Below, piece after piece: positions 22,047 through 33,099 of a stretch of DNA of 64,000 nt. The position numbers were made by a program, and so were the translations under genes. The notes below the pieces were generated by a model. It searched no databases, was not told where the DNA came from, and saw only the letters and a program-made list of their open reading frames with translations. Source of the DNA: Symsagittifera roscoffensis (Eukaryota > Xenacoelomorpha > Acoela > Convolutidae). The stretch is from contig NC_087068.1 of the NCBI RefSeq assembly GCF_963678635.1, positions 25,918,318 to 25,982,317 on the forward strand, read 5' to 3'. The number at the start of each line of letters is the position of its first letter. The first letter of the stretch is position 1.

Positions 22047-22905
22047 AACATTAGTTTTAGTTATGATTTGTTATTAATAGTTATCGCAAAAGCGTTTTTA
22101 TATTAGTTTGGTTGTTTTCAAAGAGTCGCTCACACTAGAACAACTCTTGGCAAAAAATAGAGTGAGGGTCACAAAGCGTGATGTAGCGCGGTGGGTTAGG
22201 CCGGCTATCAAGCATGCTCAGGACGTCCCTCTGGTTGGTGAGGCCAGGAGTGGGGTATAATTTTGAGGTCTCTCTGTGCAGAGTCTCTTTTTGTGTTCAA
22301 TTCTTTGTTTTGTTTTTATTACTTGTTTTTTCTCTTTTTTTTGTTTTTGTCCTTTTTCTCAAAAATCGAATATTTAGGTTTGATTTTGTCATTTGACCTT
22401 TTTGTGTTTTCTTCGATTGTGGTAAGATTTGAAAGTGGTCTTCAAAAGAATATTTTATCCAGCTTTAATCTGGTTTTAGTCTAGTTAGGGTTCTTTTCTT
22501 TTTCTGTCATGCTATTAGTTTGTGGTTTTTTGACGTTAGTGAGCTGCGTTGGTTTTTCTAGTTTGCTATATAATTCCTTTCAACCGGGCTAAAGGAAAAT
22601 TTGAAACGTGTGAAAAATGGTTAGAATTGTTATCAGTGAAAGTTAAAACTTAAAATTCATTATTTGAACATTTCGTCGTGAGCGAGCTGTGCGATTTTGG
22701 AAAGAGTTTATGGGCGAGTGAATGATTCAAATCCTTTAAAAGAAGAGTCTTGTAAGAAGGTTAGAACTTGTCTGAATTTATCTGCACTTTTTTATGAAAT
22801 TACTGCATTGAAATTTTAATTTTACTGCTTTTGGGGAGTTTTTATTTATGAATTTACTATTTGGTAAAAAGAAAGTTATTGCATTGGTGATTATTTATTA
22901 ATTTG
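22047..22905 (-). repeat. Duplicated 3' block, right copy
   Basis: Counterpart of 20532-21390, with the box A-like TAGCGCGGTGGG at 22184-22195. It continues to the right into unique element sequence (22906-23430, no gene seen), so this is probably the original position and the left copy is the added one. Confidence 0.7.
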
Positions 22906-23432
22906 CTGCTATTTGTGAGAAATTTTACTGCTTTTTAATTTTACTGCGATTTGTTAATACGAGTTTAGAATTTTTAAGAAAGAAGTTTTCAATTTTTTAT
23001 TTGTTTTTTTTTGTTTTGTTTGTTTTAGATGACGTTGTGATGAGATCTAAAAAGAAAGTGAAACTTTTATAAAGTATAGTTTGTTGTGTTTTTAATTTTT
23101 CAGTGTAAAATACATAATTATACCTACTTAATCATCAGCAAAAAATCCATTTGGAAAAATATCGTGGATGACGTTTGATGTTGTTAGAAGTTTAGCAAGT
23201 AAGCGGGTGATATATTTAGTTTGCAGTAGTGGCCAAAGCAATTCAAGTGATTTGATGATATTTTGCACTTCACTACTTGGTGAGAATTCATGCGGTGTGT
23301 TTTGGATTAGATTATAAAGCTTATGATTATATTTGATGTTATGAATGTATTCTAGGGTTGGGATTTCAACGGGCTGTATTTATTCGTTAGGGACAATTAG
23401 TGGACGGGATTCATCAACATTAAAAGTTCTGG

Positions 23433-24107
23433 TTAGTGGGCGGAATGCATACATTCGTAGTTTCTAAGGAGTCCTTGCATGTTAGTGTCTTTGATACAAT
23501 ATGTGAAGTTTAATAAGAATGGTGAAGTGTATTTGAAGTTAAAAGATTGAAATCGATGGTGTGGGTTTCGTGATCGTGTATTGGTCGTGTAATGGTGTTG
23601 TATGAGTTTATAGTAAGTGTATGTGTAAGTTTGTTTTGTGCGTAACATAATTTGATGTGAGCAGTGTATGTCACGTTCTTTGGGTGTTAGGAAATTAAAA
23701 GTTAATGAAAAGTGGTTAAGTTTGCTGAAATAAGAGTTGTAGGCTTTCGTGTCGCGAAGTGCTGCGGATATAATGTGATCATATTTTTTTAAGCAGTTGA
23801 TAGTAAATATATATGAGGATTTGATGAAAAATTTCTCAGTTAGTTGGTGGTTAGCGTTAGTATCGTCATTTGAAAAGATATCTTCATTTGGTCGTGCAAT
23901 GGCGTGATCATATTGGTTAATGGAAAACCTATTAGCTTTTTGTGTAAAGAATCTAGTTAGTGTTTGGTTTAATCCGATGGTTGTGAACTGTTTCTTGTGA
24001 AGTGCTGTAGTGAGATGATATAGCCTGTTTTGACATAATTCATTGTCATCTGGATTGTTATATAGTGGGAGTGATAATGGTTTACCAAAATGATAGTATA
24101 AGTCCAT
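23433..24107 (-). CDS. Accessory gene of retroelement 1, C-terminal part (unrecognised)
   Basis: A 224-codon frame, the longest intact frame in either large element. It begins MDLYYHFGKPLSLPLYNNPD and is rich in Y, H, N and T, with ITTALHKK-like helices and no signal peptide or membrane segment. The stretch KFFIKSSYIFTINC..HFSLTFNFL matches NFFIKIDYIF..LPINIQF at 41544-41734 in retroelement 2, at the same place relative to the upstream accessory frames and the LTR. Conservation of position and pattern in two strongly diverged elements argues for a real protein. It lies between the env-like block and the 3' LTR, where some retroelements keep extra genes. I do not recognise the family. Confidence 0.55.
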   Translation of the reverse strand: MDLYYHFGKPLSLPLYNNPDDNELCQNRLYHLTTALHKKQFTTIGLNQTLTRFFTQKANRFSINQYDHAIARPNEDIFSNDDTNANHQLTEKFFIKSSYIFTINCLKKYDHIISAALRDTKAYNSYFSKLNHFSLTFNFLTPKERDIHCSHQIMLRTKQTYTYTYYKLIQHHYTTNTRSRNPHHRFQSFNFKYTSPFLLNFTYCIKDTNMQGLLRNYECMHSAH

Positions 24108-24158
24108 GAAAGTGTGGGAAATAATGCATTTTCATTAACGTAATTTGGTTGTTCGTTG

Positions 24159-24860
24159 TTAGGATTTGAGTGATAGTAATTTTATTGTGGAAAAAAACGG
24201 CAAGCCTACATGGAGAAATTCTTTTGTGTTAGTTTGAAGTGGATGATCCATAAAGGTTTGAGCTGCTCGAGTGTTAGAAGGGAATGGAGTATTGGGGTGT
24301 TTTCGTTTAAATACTCGGTGGGCTCCGGTTTCTCCAGTAGTGGATGCGGAGTTGGAGGATTCTGCAGATGTCATGGTTTGTGAGAGGTGATGAATGTTTA
24401 GTGTGTTAGTGTGTTGTAGTTGTTGTTGAAGGGTTATGAAGTAATCTAAGTCGTTTTCAAGTTCAGTATCGACCGTGCTAGAGTGGTCGGGTGGGTCGCT
24501 GGTCATTGGGGATTAGATTGTGTTTGCATCAGTGTAGGAGGAAGGGGCTGAGGAAAGTTCATCGGGGATTTGAGTATGGATGGGTTGAAAAGGGGGTTGG
24601 GAAAAAGTGGATGGGCTAGGTTCAGAGTCTGCAAACTTATCGGGGATTTCAATATCAGAGTTATTAAATTGTGAGATGGTGCGAAAAACTGTGTTCGTTG
24701 AAGTGTTGTCTGAGGTCATGCTTGGCGAATTGTTAGTTTATGCTGGTTCTGGGTAGGGAGGGAAATCAAAAGGTTCTGAGGTGGTGAGATCTGGGAGTAC
24801 GTTGGAGGTTGGATGGATATCAAAGGGAACGGTTGAGGGATCCAATCTGGCGGCTCATCG
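24159..24860 (-). pseudogene. Accessory gene of retroelement 1, N-terminal part (frameshifted)
   Basis: Begins at an ATG at about 24857-24859 with MSRQIGSLNRSL, identical to the start at 42727 in retroelement 2, where it reads on as SYPSNLYRRQ; here a stop follows after 12 codons. Frames at 24513-24719 (S/T/P-rich, MTSDNTSTNTVF) and 24159-24506 (LENDLDYFITLQQQLQ, then HRVFKRKHPNTPF) continue it. The second matches LEPDLVDFFNNQHQIH..RRIFIKIKYPNKSP at 42018-42332. The composition suggests a largely disordered Ser/Thr/Pro-rich N-terminus followed by a basic segment. Together with 23433-24107 it would be a protein of about 470 residues. Breaks: one early stop and at least one frame change. Confidence 0.5.
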
Positions 24861-24960
24861 TGGGCTAAAAAGATAAAAAAAATGGTTGTTCTGAGAACGG
24901 AAATTAGTGGTATGTGGTTGTTCTATAATCTGTTCATACGTCTCGTCTACATTTGGTTGT

Positions 24961-25535
24961 TGTGCTACAATGTGGGTAACTGGACTTTGTGGGTATCTAT
25001 GACTTGTTGAGATGTGCTCTGTTAGGGATATGTTTCTCCAATTTCGTAGTACTAAAGATTTTGTAATTTATGTAATTGTGTTGCAGTAGGTGTCGTGTTT
25101 CTAGTTTCTTGTGAATTATCATATGTATTGGGTGTAGTTGATAGTTTTTTATTGTATTCACTTATTTGAGCGTCTAAAAGTATTTTGTTAATTGAGGTGG
25201 AAAACATTACGAAAAATCCTGCAAAAAGTATGCGTGCTACACTTGCTTGTTTGTTTAATTGTGTGTGTATTGCGCATATTTTGTAAATTCGTTTTAATAA
25301 TGAAAAGAGAAATCCAAAAAAATTAAACATTGCATTTTATATAGTCAATCTTTGTTAGATGAAGTAGGGCCATCCTAGAAAGGCGAGTAGTTCATTTTGA
25401 AAATTACAAAACTAAAGACATTGATAGGTGATATATCTTCTGGTCGGTATTTTTCACCGTTTAGATAAATGTAATCTCTTATGTCTTGAAAGTATCAACT
25501 GTAGTCTTGTGTGTAGGTGTCTGAAAATCGGAGGA
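24961..25535 (-). repeat. 587-bp tandem duplication of the env-like C-terminal region, left copy
   Basis: Same sequence as 25548-26122, period 587 bp. It contains the frame 25052-25330 (92 codons) with FFGFLFSLLKRIY and VARILFAGFFVMF, two hydrophobic stretches, followed by a polar tail rich in T and N. The tail is shared exactly with the second copy. A single change (FFV in this copy, FFG in the other) is visible. Membrane anchor plus cytoplasmic tail is the likely meaning, given its place after the env-like block. Confidence 0.75.
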
Positions 25536-25547
25536 CTTTGTGGACTT

Positions 25548-26122
25548 TGTGCTACAATGTGGGTAACTGGACTTTGTGGGTATCTATGACTTGTTGAGAT
25601 GTGCTCTGTTAGGGATATGTTTCTCCAATTTCGTAGTACTAAAGATTTTGTAATTTATGTAATTGTGTTGCAGTAGGTGTCGTGTTTCTAGTTTCTTGTG
25701 AATTATCATATGTATTGGGTGTAGTTGATAGTTTTTTATTGTATTCACTTATTTGAGCGTCTAAAAGTATTTTGTTAATTGAGGTGGAAAACATTCCGAA
25801 AAATCCTGCAAAAAGTATGCGTGCTACACTTGCTTGTTTGTTTAATTGTGTGTGTATTGCGCATGTTTTGTAAATTCGTTTTAATAATGAAAAGAGAAAT
25901 CCAAAAAAATTAAACATTGCATTTTATATAGTCAATCTTTGTTAGATGAAGTAGGGCCATCCTAGAAAGGCGAGTAGTTCATTTTGAAAATTACAAAACT
26001 AAAGACATTGATAGGTGATATATCTTCTGGTCGGTATTTTTCACCGTTTAGATAAATGTAATCTCTTATGTCTTGAAAGTATCAACTGTAGTCTTGTGTG
26101 TAGGTGTCTGAAAATCGGAGGA
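25548..26122 (-). repeat. 587-bp tandem duplication of the env-like C-terminal region, right copy
   Basis: Counterpart of 24961-25535; frame 25639-25917 encodes the same hydrophobic segments. On the minus strand this copy is read first and is continuous with the upstream env-like region, so it is probably the original. The equivalent region in retroelement 2 (44833-45069) has FIGFLFSVLKELYNTF and VAKILFAGFFGIF, confirming a conserved membrane-proximal segment. Confidence 0.75.
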
Positions 26123-26185
26123 GTTCTCGAAATTGTTGTATGCGGATGTGATGTTGTATATCTAATCTGGAGTATATACATAATG

Positions 26186-29100
26186 ATTGTAGATCTATTT
26201 TTGGGTTTCTAGCAATAGCTTTAATACTTGCTGGTGAAAACTTCTTTAAAGGTGGCATAAGTGTAGTGTATGGTGTGAAAAGATAATATTTATCTTCATC
26301 GGGATTTAACTGTATAACATTGTGGTTTTTTTCAGATCCACATGGGATGGCTGTATCACAAACGTACGTTCTTCTAAAAAGCCTGTCAACAAAATTTTCT
26401 TTATTTTTGTAGATTATGAGGATTCTTTTGTAACATCTTTTGCTTCAAACACAAATAAAGGTGATACTTTTTTAGTACATGTATATTATCATAATATATT
26501 TCCTTCGTAGTCAATAAAACTTGATCTATTTCCTGACAACAAATATCCTGCATAAGGTATTTTTCTTACTGCAAGTATATATGACTGTAAGATTTGTGTT
26601 CGTTCAAGTTCACATAAATGATGAAGCGTTTCCAGTTCTGATAAGGACATTACTTAGAAATTGCTACTTATTGTGTAACCTAATTTCATATCTAAGTGGA
26701 TGTCATAATGAATTGCACCAAAATAGGTATTGTTCACATATGATAGTTCTTGTGAGCGTATACTGCTTTTGTCTTGTGGTATAAGTTTTCCACCAGTTCT
26801 TCCGCTGTTTTTTAGAACTTTTACCAGGATGTATGATTTTTCGCCGCTATTTGAAATGTGATGAATTGGATTTGGTGTAATTATTAGTTTTCTTGTGTTT
26901 ATGTCGAAACCTTTTTTGTATTCGACAAGAATTTCTGAGTATTGGGTTTCATAAAGTGGAGTGTTATATTTGCAAGCGAGTTCTGCTTCTGGATTGATTT
27001 AAAAACGTGTTAATTTGTTTTCTATATTATTGGTATTTTTGAAATATTGGTTCTTTTGTCTGATTTTTCAGGGCTTAATTCATCATAAGGGATGGATTCA
27101 ATACAATGTTTTTGATGAAATGTGATCATTCTTGCGTGTTGCATTTTGCAACTTGAAACGTTGTACCTGTGTCTCCGGGGAATCAAACATTTGTTGCTTG
27201 TGTTCTTGTTGTTGGATCACAATATCCTTGGTCATTTTTACAAGTGATCGGATTCCTTGATAACTTATAGTGTCATCGTTTAAATCTCGTGTTAATTGTA
27301 CTTTTTCTAATTGGATTTTCCAATCAAAAAACTTAATTTCTTGATATCTTTTGTTTTTTGTGTCAGCTTTGCAATTATGAGGGTTGTTTATTCCAATGTG
27401 TGGTATCCAAAATTGTAGATATATTTTTGGGTTTCTAGCAATAGCTTTAATACTTGCTGGTGAAAACTTCTTTAAAGGTGGCATAAGTGTAGGGTATGGT
27501 GTGAAAAGATAATATTTATCTTCATCGGGATTGAACTGTATAACATTGTGGTTTTTTCAGATCCACATGGGATGGCTGTATCACAAAAGTACGTTCTTCT
27601 AAAAAGCCTGTCAACAAAATTTTCTTTATTTTTGTAGATTATGAGGATTCTTTTGTAACATCTTTTGCTTCAAACACAAATAAAGGTGATACTTTTTTAG
27701 TACATGTATATTATCATAATATATTTCCTTCGTAGTCAATAAAACTTGATCTATTTCCTGACAACAAATATCCTGCATAAGGTATTTTTCTTACTGCAAG
27801 TGTATATGACTGTAAGATTTGTGTTCGTTCAAGTTCACATAAATGATGAAGCGTTTCTAGTTCTGATAAGGACATTACTTAGAAATTGCTACTTATTGTG
27901 TAACCTAATTTCATATCTAAGTGGATGTCATAATGAATTGCACCAAAATAGGTATTGTTCACATATGATAGTTCTTGTGAGCGTATACTGCTTTTGTCTT
28001 GTGGTATAAGTTTTCCACCAGTTCTTCCGGTGTTTTTTTAGAACTGTTACCAGGATGTATGATTTTTCGCCGCTATTTGAAATCTGATGAATTGGATTTG
28101 GTGTAATTATTAGTTTTCTTGTGTTTACGTCGAAACCTTTTTTGTATTCGACAAGAATTTCTGAGTATTGGGTTTCATAAAGTGGAGTGTTATATTTGCA
28201 AGCGAGTTCTGCTTCTGGATTGATTTAAAAACGTGTTAATTTGTTTTCTATATTATTGGTATTTTTGAAATATTGGTTCTTTTGTCTGATTTTTCAGGGC
28301 TTAATTCATCATAAGGGATGGATTCAATACAATGTTTTTGATGAAATGTGATCATTCTTGCGTGTTGCATTTTGCAACTTGAAACGTTGTACCTGTGTCT
28401 CCGGGGAATCAAACATTTGTTGCTTGTGTTCTTGTTGTTGGATCACAATATCCTTGGTCATTTTTACAAGTGATCGGATTCCTTGATAACTTATAGTGTC
28501 ATCGTTTAAATCTCGTGTTAATTGTACTTTTTCTAATTGGATTTTCCAATCAAAAAACTTAATTTCTTGATATCTTTTGTTTTTTGTGTCAGCTTTGCAA
28601 TTATGAGGGTTGTTTATTCCAATGTGTGGTATCCAAAATTGTAGATATATTTTTGGGTTTCTAGCAATAGCTTTAATACTTGCTGGTGAAAACTTCTTTA
28701 AAGGTGGCATAAGTGTAGGGTATGGTGTGAAAAGATAATATTTATCTTCATCGGGATTGAACTGTATAACATTGTGGTTTTTTCAGATCCACATGGGATG
28801 GCTGTATCACAAAAGTACGTTCTTCTAAAAAGCCTGTCAACAAAATTTTCTTTATTTTTGTAGATTATGAGGATTCTTTTGTAACATCTTTTGCTTCAAA
28901 CACAAATAAAGGTGATACTTTTTTAGTACATGTATATTATCATAATATATTTCCTTCGTAGTCAATAAAACTTGATCTATTTCCTGACAACAAATATCCT
29001 GCATAAGGTATTTTTCTTACTGCAAGTGTATATGACTGTAAGATTTGTGTTCGTTCAAGTTCACATAAATGATGAAGCGTTTCTAGTTCTGATAAGGACA

Positions 29101-29862
29101 TTACTTAGAAATTGCTACTTATTGTGTAACCTAATTTCATATCTAAGTGGATGTCATAATGAATTGCACCAAAATAGGTATTGTTCACATATGATAGTTC
29201 TTGTGAGCGTATACTGCTTTTGTCTTGTGGTATAAGTTTTCCACCAGTTCTTCCGGTGTTTTTTTAGAACTGTTACCAGGATGTATGATTTTTCGCCGCT
29301 ATTTGAAATCTGATGAATTGGATTTGGTGTAATTATTAGTTTTCTTGTGTTTATGTCGAAACCTTTTTTGTATTCGACAAGAATTTCTGAGTATTGGGTT
29401 TCATAAAGTGGAGTGTTATATTTGCAAGCGAGTTCTGCTTCTGGATTGATTTAAAAACGTGTTAATTTGTTTTCTATATTATTGGTATTTTTGAAATATT
29501 GGTTGTTTTGTCTGATTTTTCAGGGCTTAATTCATCATAAGGGATGGATTCAATACAATGTTTTTGATGAAATGTGATCATTCTTGCGTGTTGCATTTTG
29601 CAACTTGAAACGTTGTACCTGTGTCTCCGGGGAATCAAACATTTGTTGCTTGTGTTCTTGTTGTTGGATCACAATATCCTTGGTCATTTTTACAAGTGAT
29701 CGGATTCCTTGATAACTTATAGTGTCATCGTTTAAATCTCGTGTTAATTTTACTTTTTCTAATTGGATTTTTCAATCAAAAAACTTAATTTCTTGATATC
29801 TTTTGTTTTTTGTGTCAGCTTTGCAATTAGGAGGGTTGTTTATTCCAATGTGTGGTATCCAA
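26186..29862 (-). repeat. Triplicated env-like segment, three 1226-bp tandem copies
   Basis: The landmark GGTGGCATAAGTGTAG lies at 26251, 27477 and 28703, giving a period of exactly 1226 bp. The second and third copies are almost identical to each other; the first differs more. Right-hand similarity ends at about 29862 (GTGGTATCCAAA), where the third copy joins unique env-like sequence. Frames at 27098-27484 and 28324-28710 (128 codons, start MPPLKKFSPASIKAIARNPK) are the same piece in two copies. Retroelement 2 has a single equivalent in its right env copy (about 45060-46160), so triplication is specific to retroelement 1. Confidence 0.85.
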
Positions 29863-30990
29863 ACTTTTTTCATGGAGATCATAAGTTAATTGTCTATGTG
29901 CGCCGTGGAATGGGTATTTGTCATCAAATTTTCTATGAGCTTGGTATCTTTCAAGTTCCGCTTGATGTGCAGAGTCTAAAAAAACTTGAAAATTTACCAA
30001 TTTTTGGTTTGTACCTTTATTTGTAGTTAATTTTAATCGATTAAGTTCGTTTTACAATTTTCAGTGGTAAGATGTAAAAATCTTTCCATATTACTTTGAC
30101 AGAATGATTCGTGATCAAGTCTATTTTTCCTTCCATTTGAGACTTGGGAACAATGTACTTTTTTTCTCTGAGAATGTTGCTAAAAACTTGTATCCTGTTA
30201 ATGTTGTAGCTCTGGCTTTTGAATAAAGTGTCGCTATTATATTTGTTGTTTCTGATTTTTGTGGTTCAGATTTGATTGAGTTACTTGAATTATGGCGTAT
30301 TTATGTAGTGTTTTCTGTTCATTTTCCTCACAATCATAGTTTGTGACTAATAAATCTTGGGGTCATGTTCGAGGGGAAGGGTTTTTATGACTTGTTGCTT
30401 CTGAAAAAGCAAAAAGGGTAGGGTCTGAAAAAAATCATTTAAAAAAACATGTCTAGGATAGTTCTGAATAGGGATTATAGAATGTGATGTATCCAAGTGT
30501 CTTTTTGTATATCTATCGTATTTATAGATAGTTTCTGTTGTGATGAATGGAGGAGGTAATGATTGAGCTGTTATATTTGGTGGAGGTAAGGGGGAGAGGG
30601 TGATGTACTAGATTGTTTAATTTTACTGTTATTTCAAGTTTAAGTGTTAAATTGTCTTGTGTAAGGATTTGTATGTTGTGTTCTTGTACGTCTTTATGAA
30701 TGTCGTGTCTATATTGTAATCCGTTGAGTGCCTAGTTATTTAGTCTGTTACTGTCGAGGTGTTGACCGAATAGTGGAGGAGGTGCTACGAATGTTTTCCA
30801 ATCTAATCGTAGGGGTGTATTATTGGTTAAATGTTCCTTATATCTATCGTCTAAGTTTGTAGGAAAATTTGGAGGTAATCATGTTGTTGATATCTGACTT
30901 ATTGAAGGGGTTGAAGGAAGATAGAGGGTTTCTGGTAGTGACAAAGATGTTTCTGATGAGATATTTATTGGTTCATTTACCAAGTTTGGT
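29863..30990 (-). pseudogene. Env-like region of retroelement 1, N-terminal part (decayed)
   Basis: Broken minus-strand frames continuing from the triplicated block. Similarity with 43550-44300 and 46150-46920 of retroelement 2 is visible at DNA level (for example AGAGGGATTTTCATG-type and GTTTATTTTCACTGTTATTTCA segments), which supports a shared coding block. Its position after integrase and before the membrane-anchor segment is where env lies in errantivirus-like elements. I found no furin site or fusion peptide I would defend, so the env identity is by position and membrane segment only. Confidence 0.4.
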
Positions 30991-31139
30991 TCACCGTGAG
31001 TGAAAGCTTGTTTCATCCAATGTATGAGATGTTGTGTTGAAGTTGGGGGGGGGGGTTAAAGGGATTTTCACGAATTTATTCGGATGTGTGGGTTGATTCT
31101 AAGTAATTCGATGGTACGTTCGGAGTGTTTTGTTGCGAG

Positions 31140-31400
31140 CTAGATTGTAATGGTAGGGTGGGTACTTTGAATTGTACTGCTGGAAAGTTCTAAAGGATTT
31201 GGGGTTGTTGATGAGGGTATATTAAAATGAACTCTGGGAGTTGTAAAATTTCTATTTCGTCTTGCATGTATGATTTGTCTATTTATCGCGGATGTGTTTT
31301 GGTTTTGACTTGGGTGTCTTGTTCTATTAAGGTCTTGCTGAAGGGAAGGGTTATTATTATACGTTGGTTCGTATTGTGGTTCGCTTGGATCACTATCCAT
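31140..31400 (-). CDS. Asn/Pro/Thr-rich frame of retroelement 1 (unrecognised)
   Basis: 86 codons starting MDSDPSEPQYEPTYNNNP and ending in a Ser/Thr/Pro-rich stretch, preceding a G run (31045-31055, C run on the coding strand). In retroelement 2 the corresponding stretch also carries a G run (44316-44333). Low complexity; it may be the N-terminal or linker portion of the env-like protein rather than a separate gene. The start codon lies inside the hairpin-repeat region described at 31385-31535. Confidence 0.35.
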   Translation of the reverse strand: MDSDPSEPQYEPTYNNNPSLQQDLNRTRHPSQNQNTSAINRQIIHARRNRNFTTPRVHFNIPSSTTPNPLELSSSTIQSTHPTITI

Positions 31401-31535
31401 ATACGTTTTAGAACCTGTAGTTCGCTGCGTGGCGAACTACAGGTTCCACTATCCATATACTAGTGGCGAACTAGTGGACCACTATCCATATACGTTTTAG
31501 AACCTGTAGTTCGCTGCGTGGCCAACTACATGTTC
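31385..31535. repeat. Hairpin repeats with three copies of CACTATCCATATAC
   Basis: A perfect 15-bp inverted repeat, GAACCTGTAGTTCGC (31411-31425) and GCGAACTACAGGTTC (31432-31446), with a 6-nt loop. A second copy at 31500-31514 and 31521-31535 has two mismatched positions. Between them a smaller palindrome (CTAGTGGCGAACTAGTGG, about 31460-31477) is flanked by CACTATCCATATAC on both sides; the third copy of that motif precedes the first hairpin. It is not shared with retroelement 2. Confidence 0.7.
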
Positions 31536-31706
31536 TAAAGGTTCTGATAATAGTGAATGTCTTTCTTTAAACATATATGGGTTTTCTTGAAATAAAATAC
31601 GCGTTGATGATTGAAGTTGGTTTGTCTGACTGGATGTTGTAGTCGGCGAGGAGTGTTGTGTAGGTTGTTGATTAGCAATTTCGAAAAATTCTTTAAATTT
31701 TTTTAG

Positions 31707-31895
31707 CTATAAAAAAAATTTATGTTGATTATAATATTCCTCCTCTATGAAATAGATTAAAAGTATTGTTGCTAGTGTAAAGGTTATTTTTGCCGTTTTC
31801 ATACATTTGCAGATTGTCAAAATTAGGGAAACTAGAAATGTGAAAATTATTACTAAAAGAAAAAAGTTTTTCTCGTTGAATAGTTGTCTTAACAT
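31707..31895 (-). CDS. Small hydrophobic protein of retroelement 1
   Basis: 62 codons, MLRQLFNEKNFFLLVIIFTF at the start, with two hydrophobic segments (residues about 11-30 and 36-51) separated by CKCMKTAK, ending in an acidic-aromatic tail. Retroelement 2 has a matching segment (KKAIIVFVLEIV..IIIFDEE, about 47100-47160). It lies just after the integrase end and could be the signal/anchor of the env-like product or an independent small membrane protein. Confidence 0.45.
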   Translation of the reverse strand: MLRQLFNEKNFFLLVIIFTFLVSLILTICKCMKTAKITFTLATILLIYFIEEEYYNQHKFFL

Positions 31896-31899
31896 TTAG

Positions 31900-32576
31900 G
31901 TAGTTGTTGAAATATCGTACCTGAGGAGGTGGTCAAGGACTTTTGCAAAGTTAAGGTAGGTGTTGTGGAGTGAATAGAAAATTCTGAAAAAACTTCAAAA
32001 AATTACAAAGAGAAAAAGAAATAATTCGAAGGTATCTATAATGAAAAATATGATGATTTGAAAAAAGATTGATATGATTGGAAAAAGTTTAAAAGTTTTA
32101 TTTTTTAAAAGACTGACTGATTCGGAAAGAGACATTTGAGGGTTAATTCGTTCTTGCCGAATTATTTTTTTCTTGTCGAGGCAAAATTTGAGTGTGGTCG
32201 GAATTTTTTATTGATTTTTGACAAGTGGGTTCAACATGGGTAATTTTTGGTGAAGAGAAGTCTGAAGGTCTAGGAGTGAGCTTCCTGATTTAGTTTTTAT
32301 ATATTGGATGATCGGCGGTATCTAGGAGTTATTCGTACTTTAGGCTAAATGATCATGTCCTATTTTTTCTTTAGGCTAATTTATTATGTTTCCTTAAGGG
32401 AAATTTGGAAAGTAAGTTGGGACAAAAATTGTTGATTTTTGCACCAGTTGACAGGGGAGGATTGTAATTTTTTGTTTCTAAGATTTGTGGTAAAGAATTT
32501 GTATCAATTGTTTGCTTTTGATTATTGTCAGAGTTGTTGTGGACAATTTTAAGCCCTGTGAAGGAGTATACTTGTG
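31900..32576 (-). other. Gene-free stretch between integrase end and small membrane frame
   Basis: A/T-rich, with no frame showing features. Similar in position to 47290-48420 of retroelement 2. Confidence 0.4.
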
Positions 32577-33061
32577 TTATTTCGCGAAGAGCATTTTCTT
32601 TTGGGTAGTATGGTAATAGACTGTTTCTGTGCTGAACAATTTTTTTTTATTTGATTGAATAAATTTACATGTTACATCAGTGAGTTTGTCAATAACTTGA
32701 AATGGTCCTTTTCGGATTGGTTGTAATTTTTTAGATAATCTTTTTTGTGCTACAAAATTTGGGATTAAGACAAAAGACAAATGTTCCAATTTTTAAATTT
32801 CTAGCTGGTGTGAATCGTGAATTCATTTGGGAATGAAAATTCTGACTTTGTAATAGTTTTAAGCTTTTTTTGATAAATTTCATTGTGTTTCTTATCTCTG
32901 TTTAAAGTCCATTCGGTATGTGTGCTGGAGGCTAATTTCAAAATTTGTGGGTGATGAAAATGATCTTCATCGTGTGTATGTAATGATAAGGTATAGCACA
33001 TTGATTCTTTTCTGGGTTGGCAATAAACTTGTGCGTTTTTTGAGGAGTTTGCTGTGAACAT
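32577..33061 (-). pseudogene. Integrase C-terminal region with GPF module, retroelement 1
   Basis: Two frames (32801-33061 and 32577-32789) carry the end of the integrase. NRDKKHNEIYQKKLKTITK forms a basic helix region, then FVLIPNFVAQKRLSKKLQ and RKGPFQVIDKLTD, the GPY/F module typical of Ty3/gypsy-class integrases. A stop separates the frames. The GPF motif is the firmest evidence for Ty3/gypsy-type rather than BEL-type pol. Confidence 0.75.
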
Positions 33062-33099
33062 TGTTGGTTTTTGTGGTTTTTAATTAAAAACTATTTCAT

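Noticed and set aside
31385-31535. CRISPR-like array
   Set aside because: Three short repeats with palindromic spacers look superficially similar, but the context is a eukaryotic retroelement, the spacers are copies of each other, and there are no cas genes.
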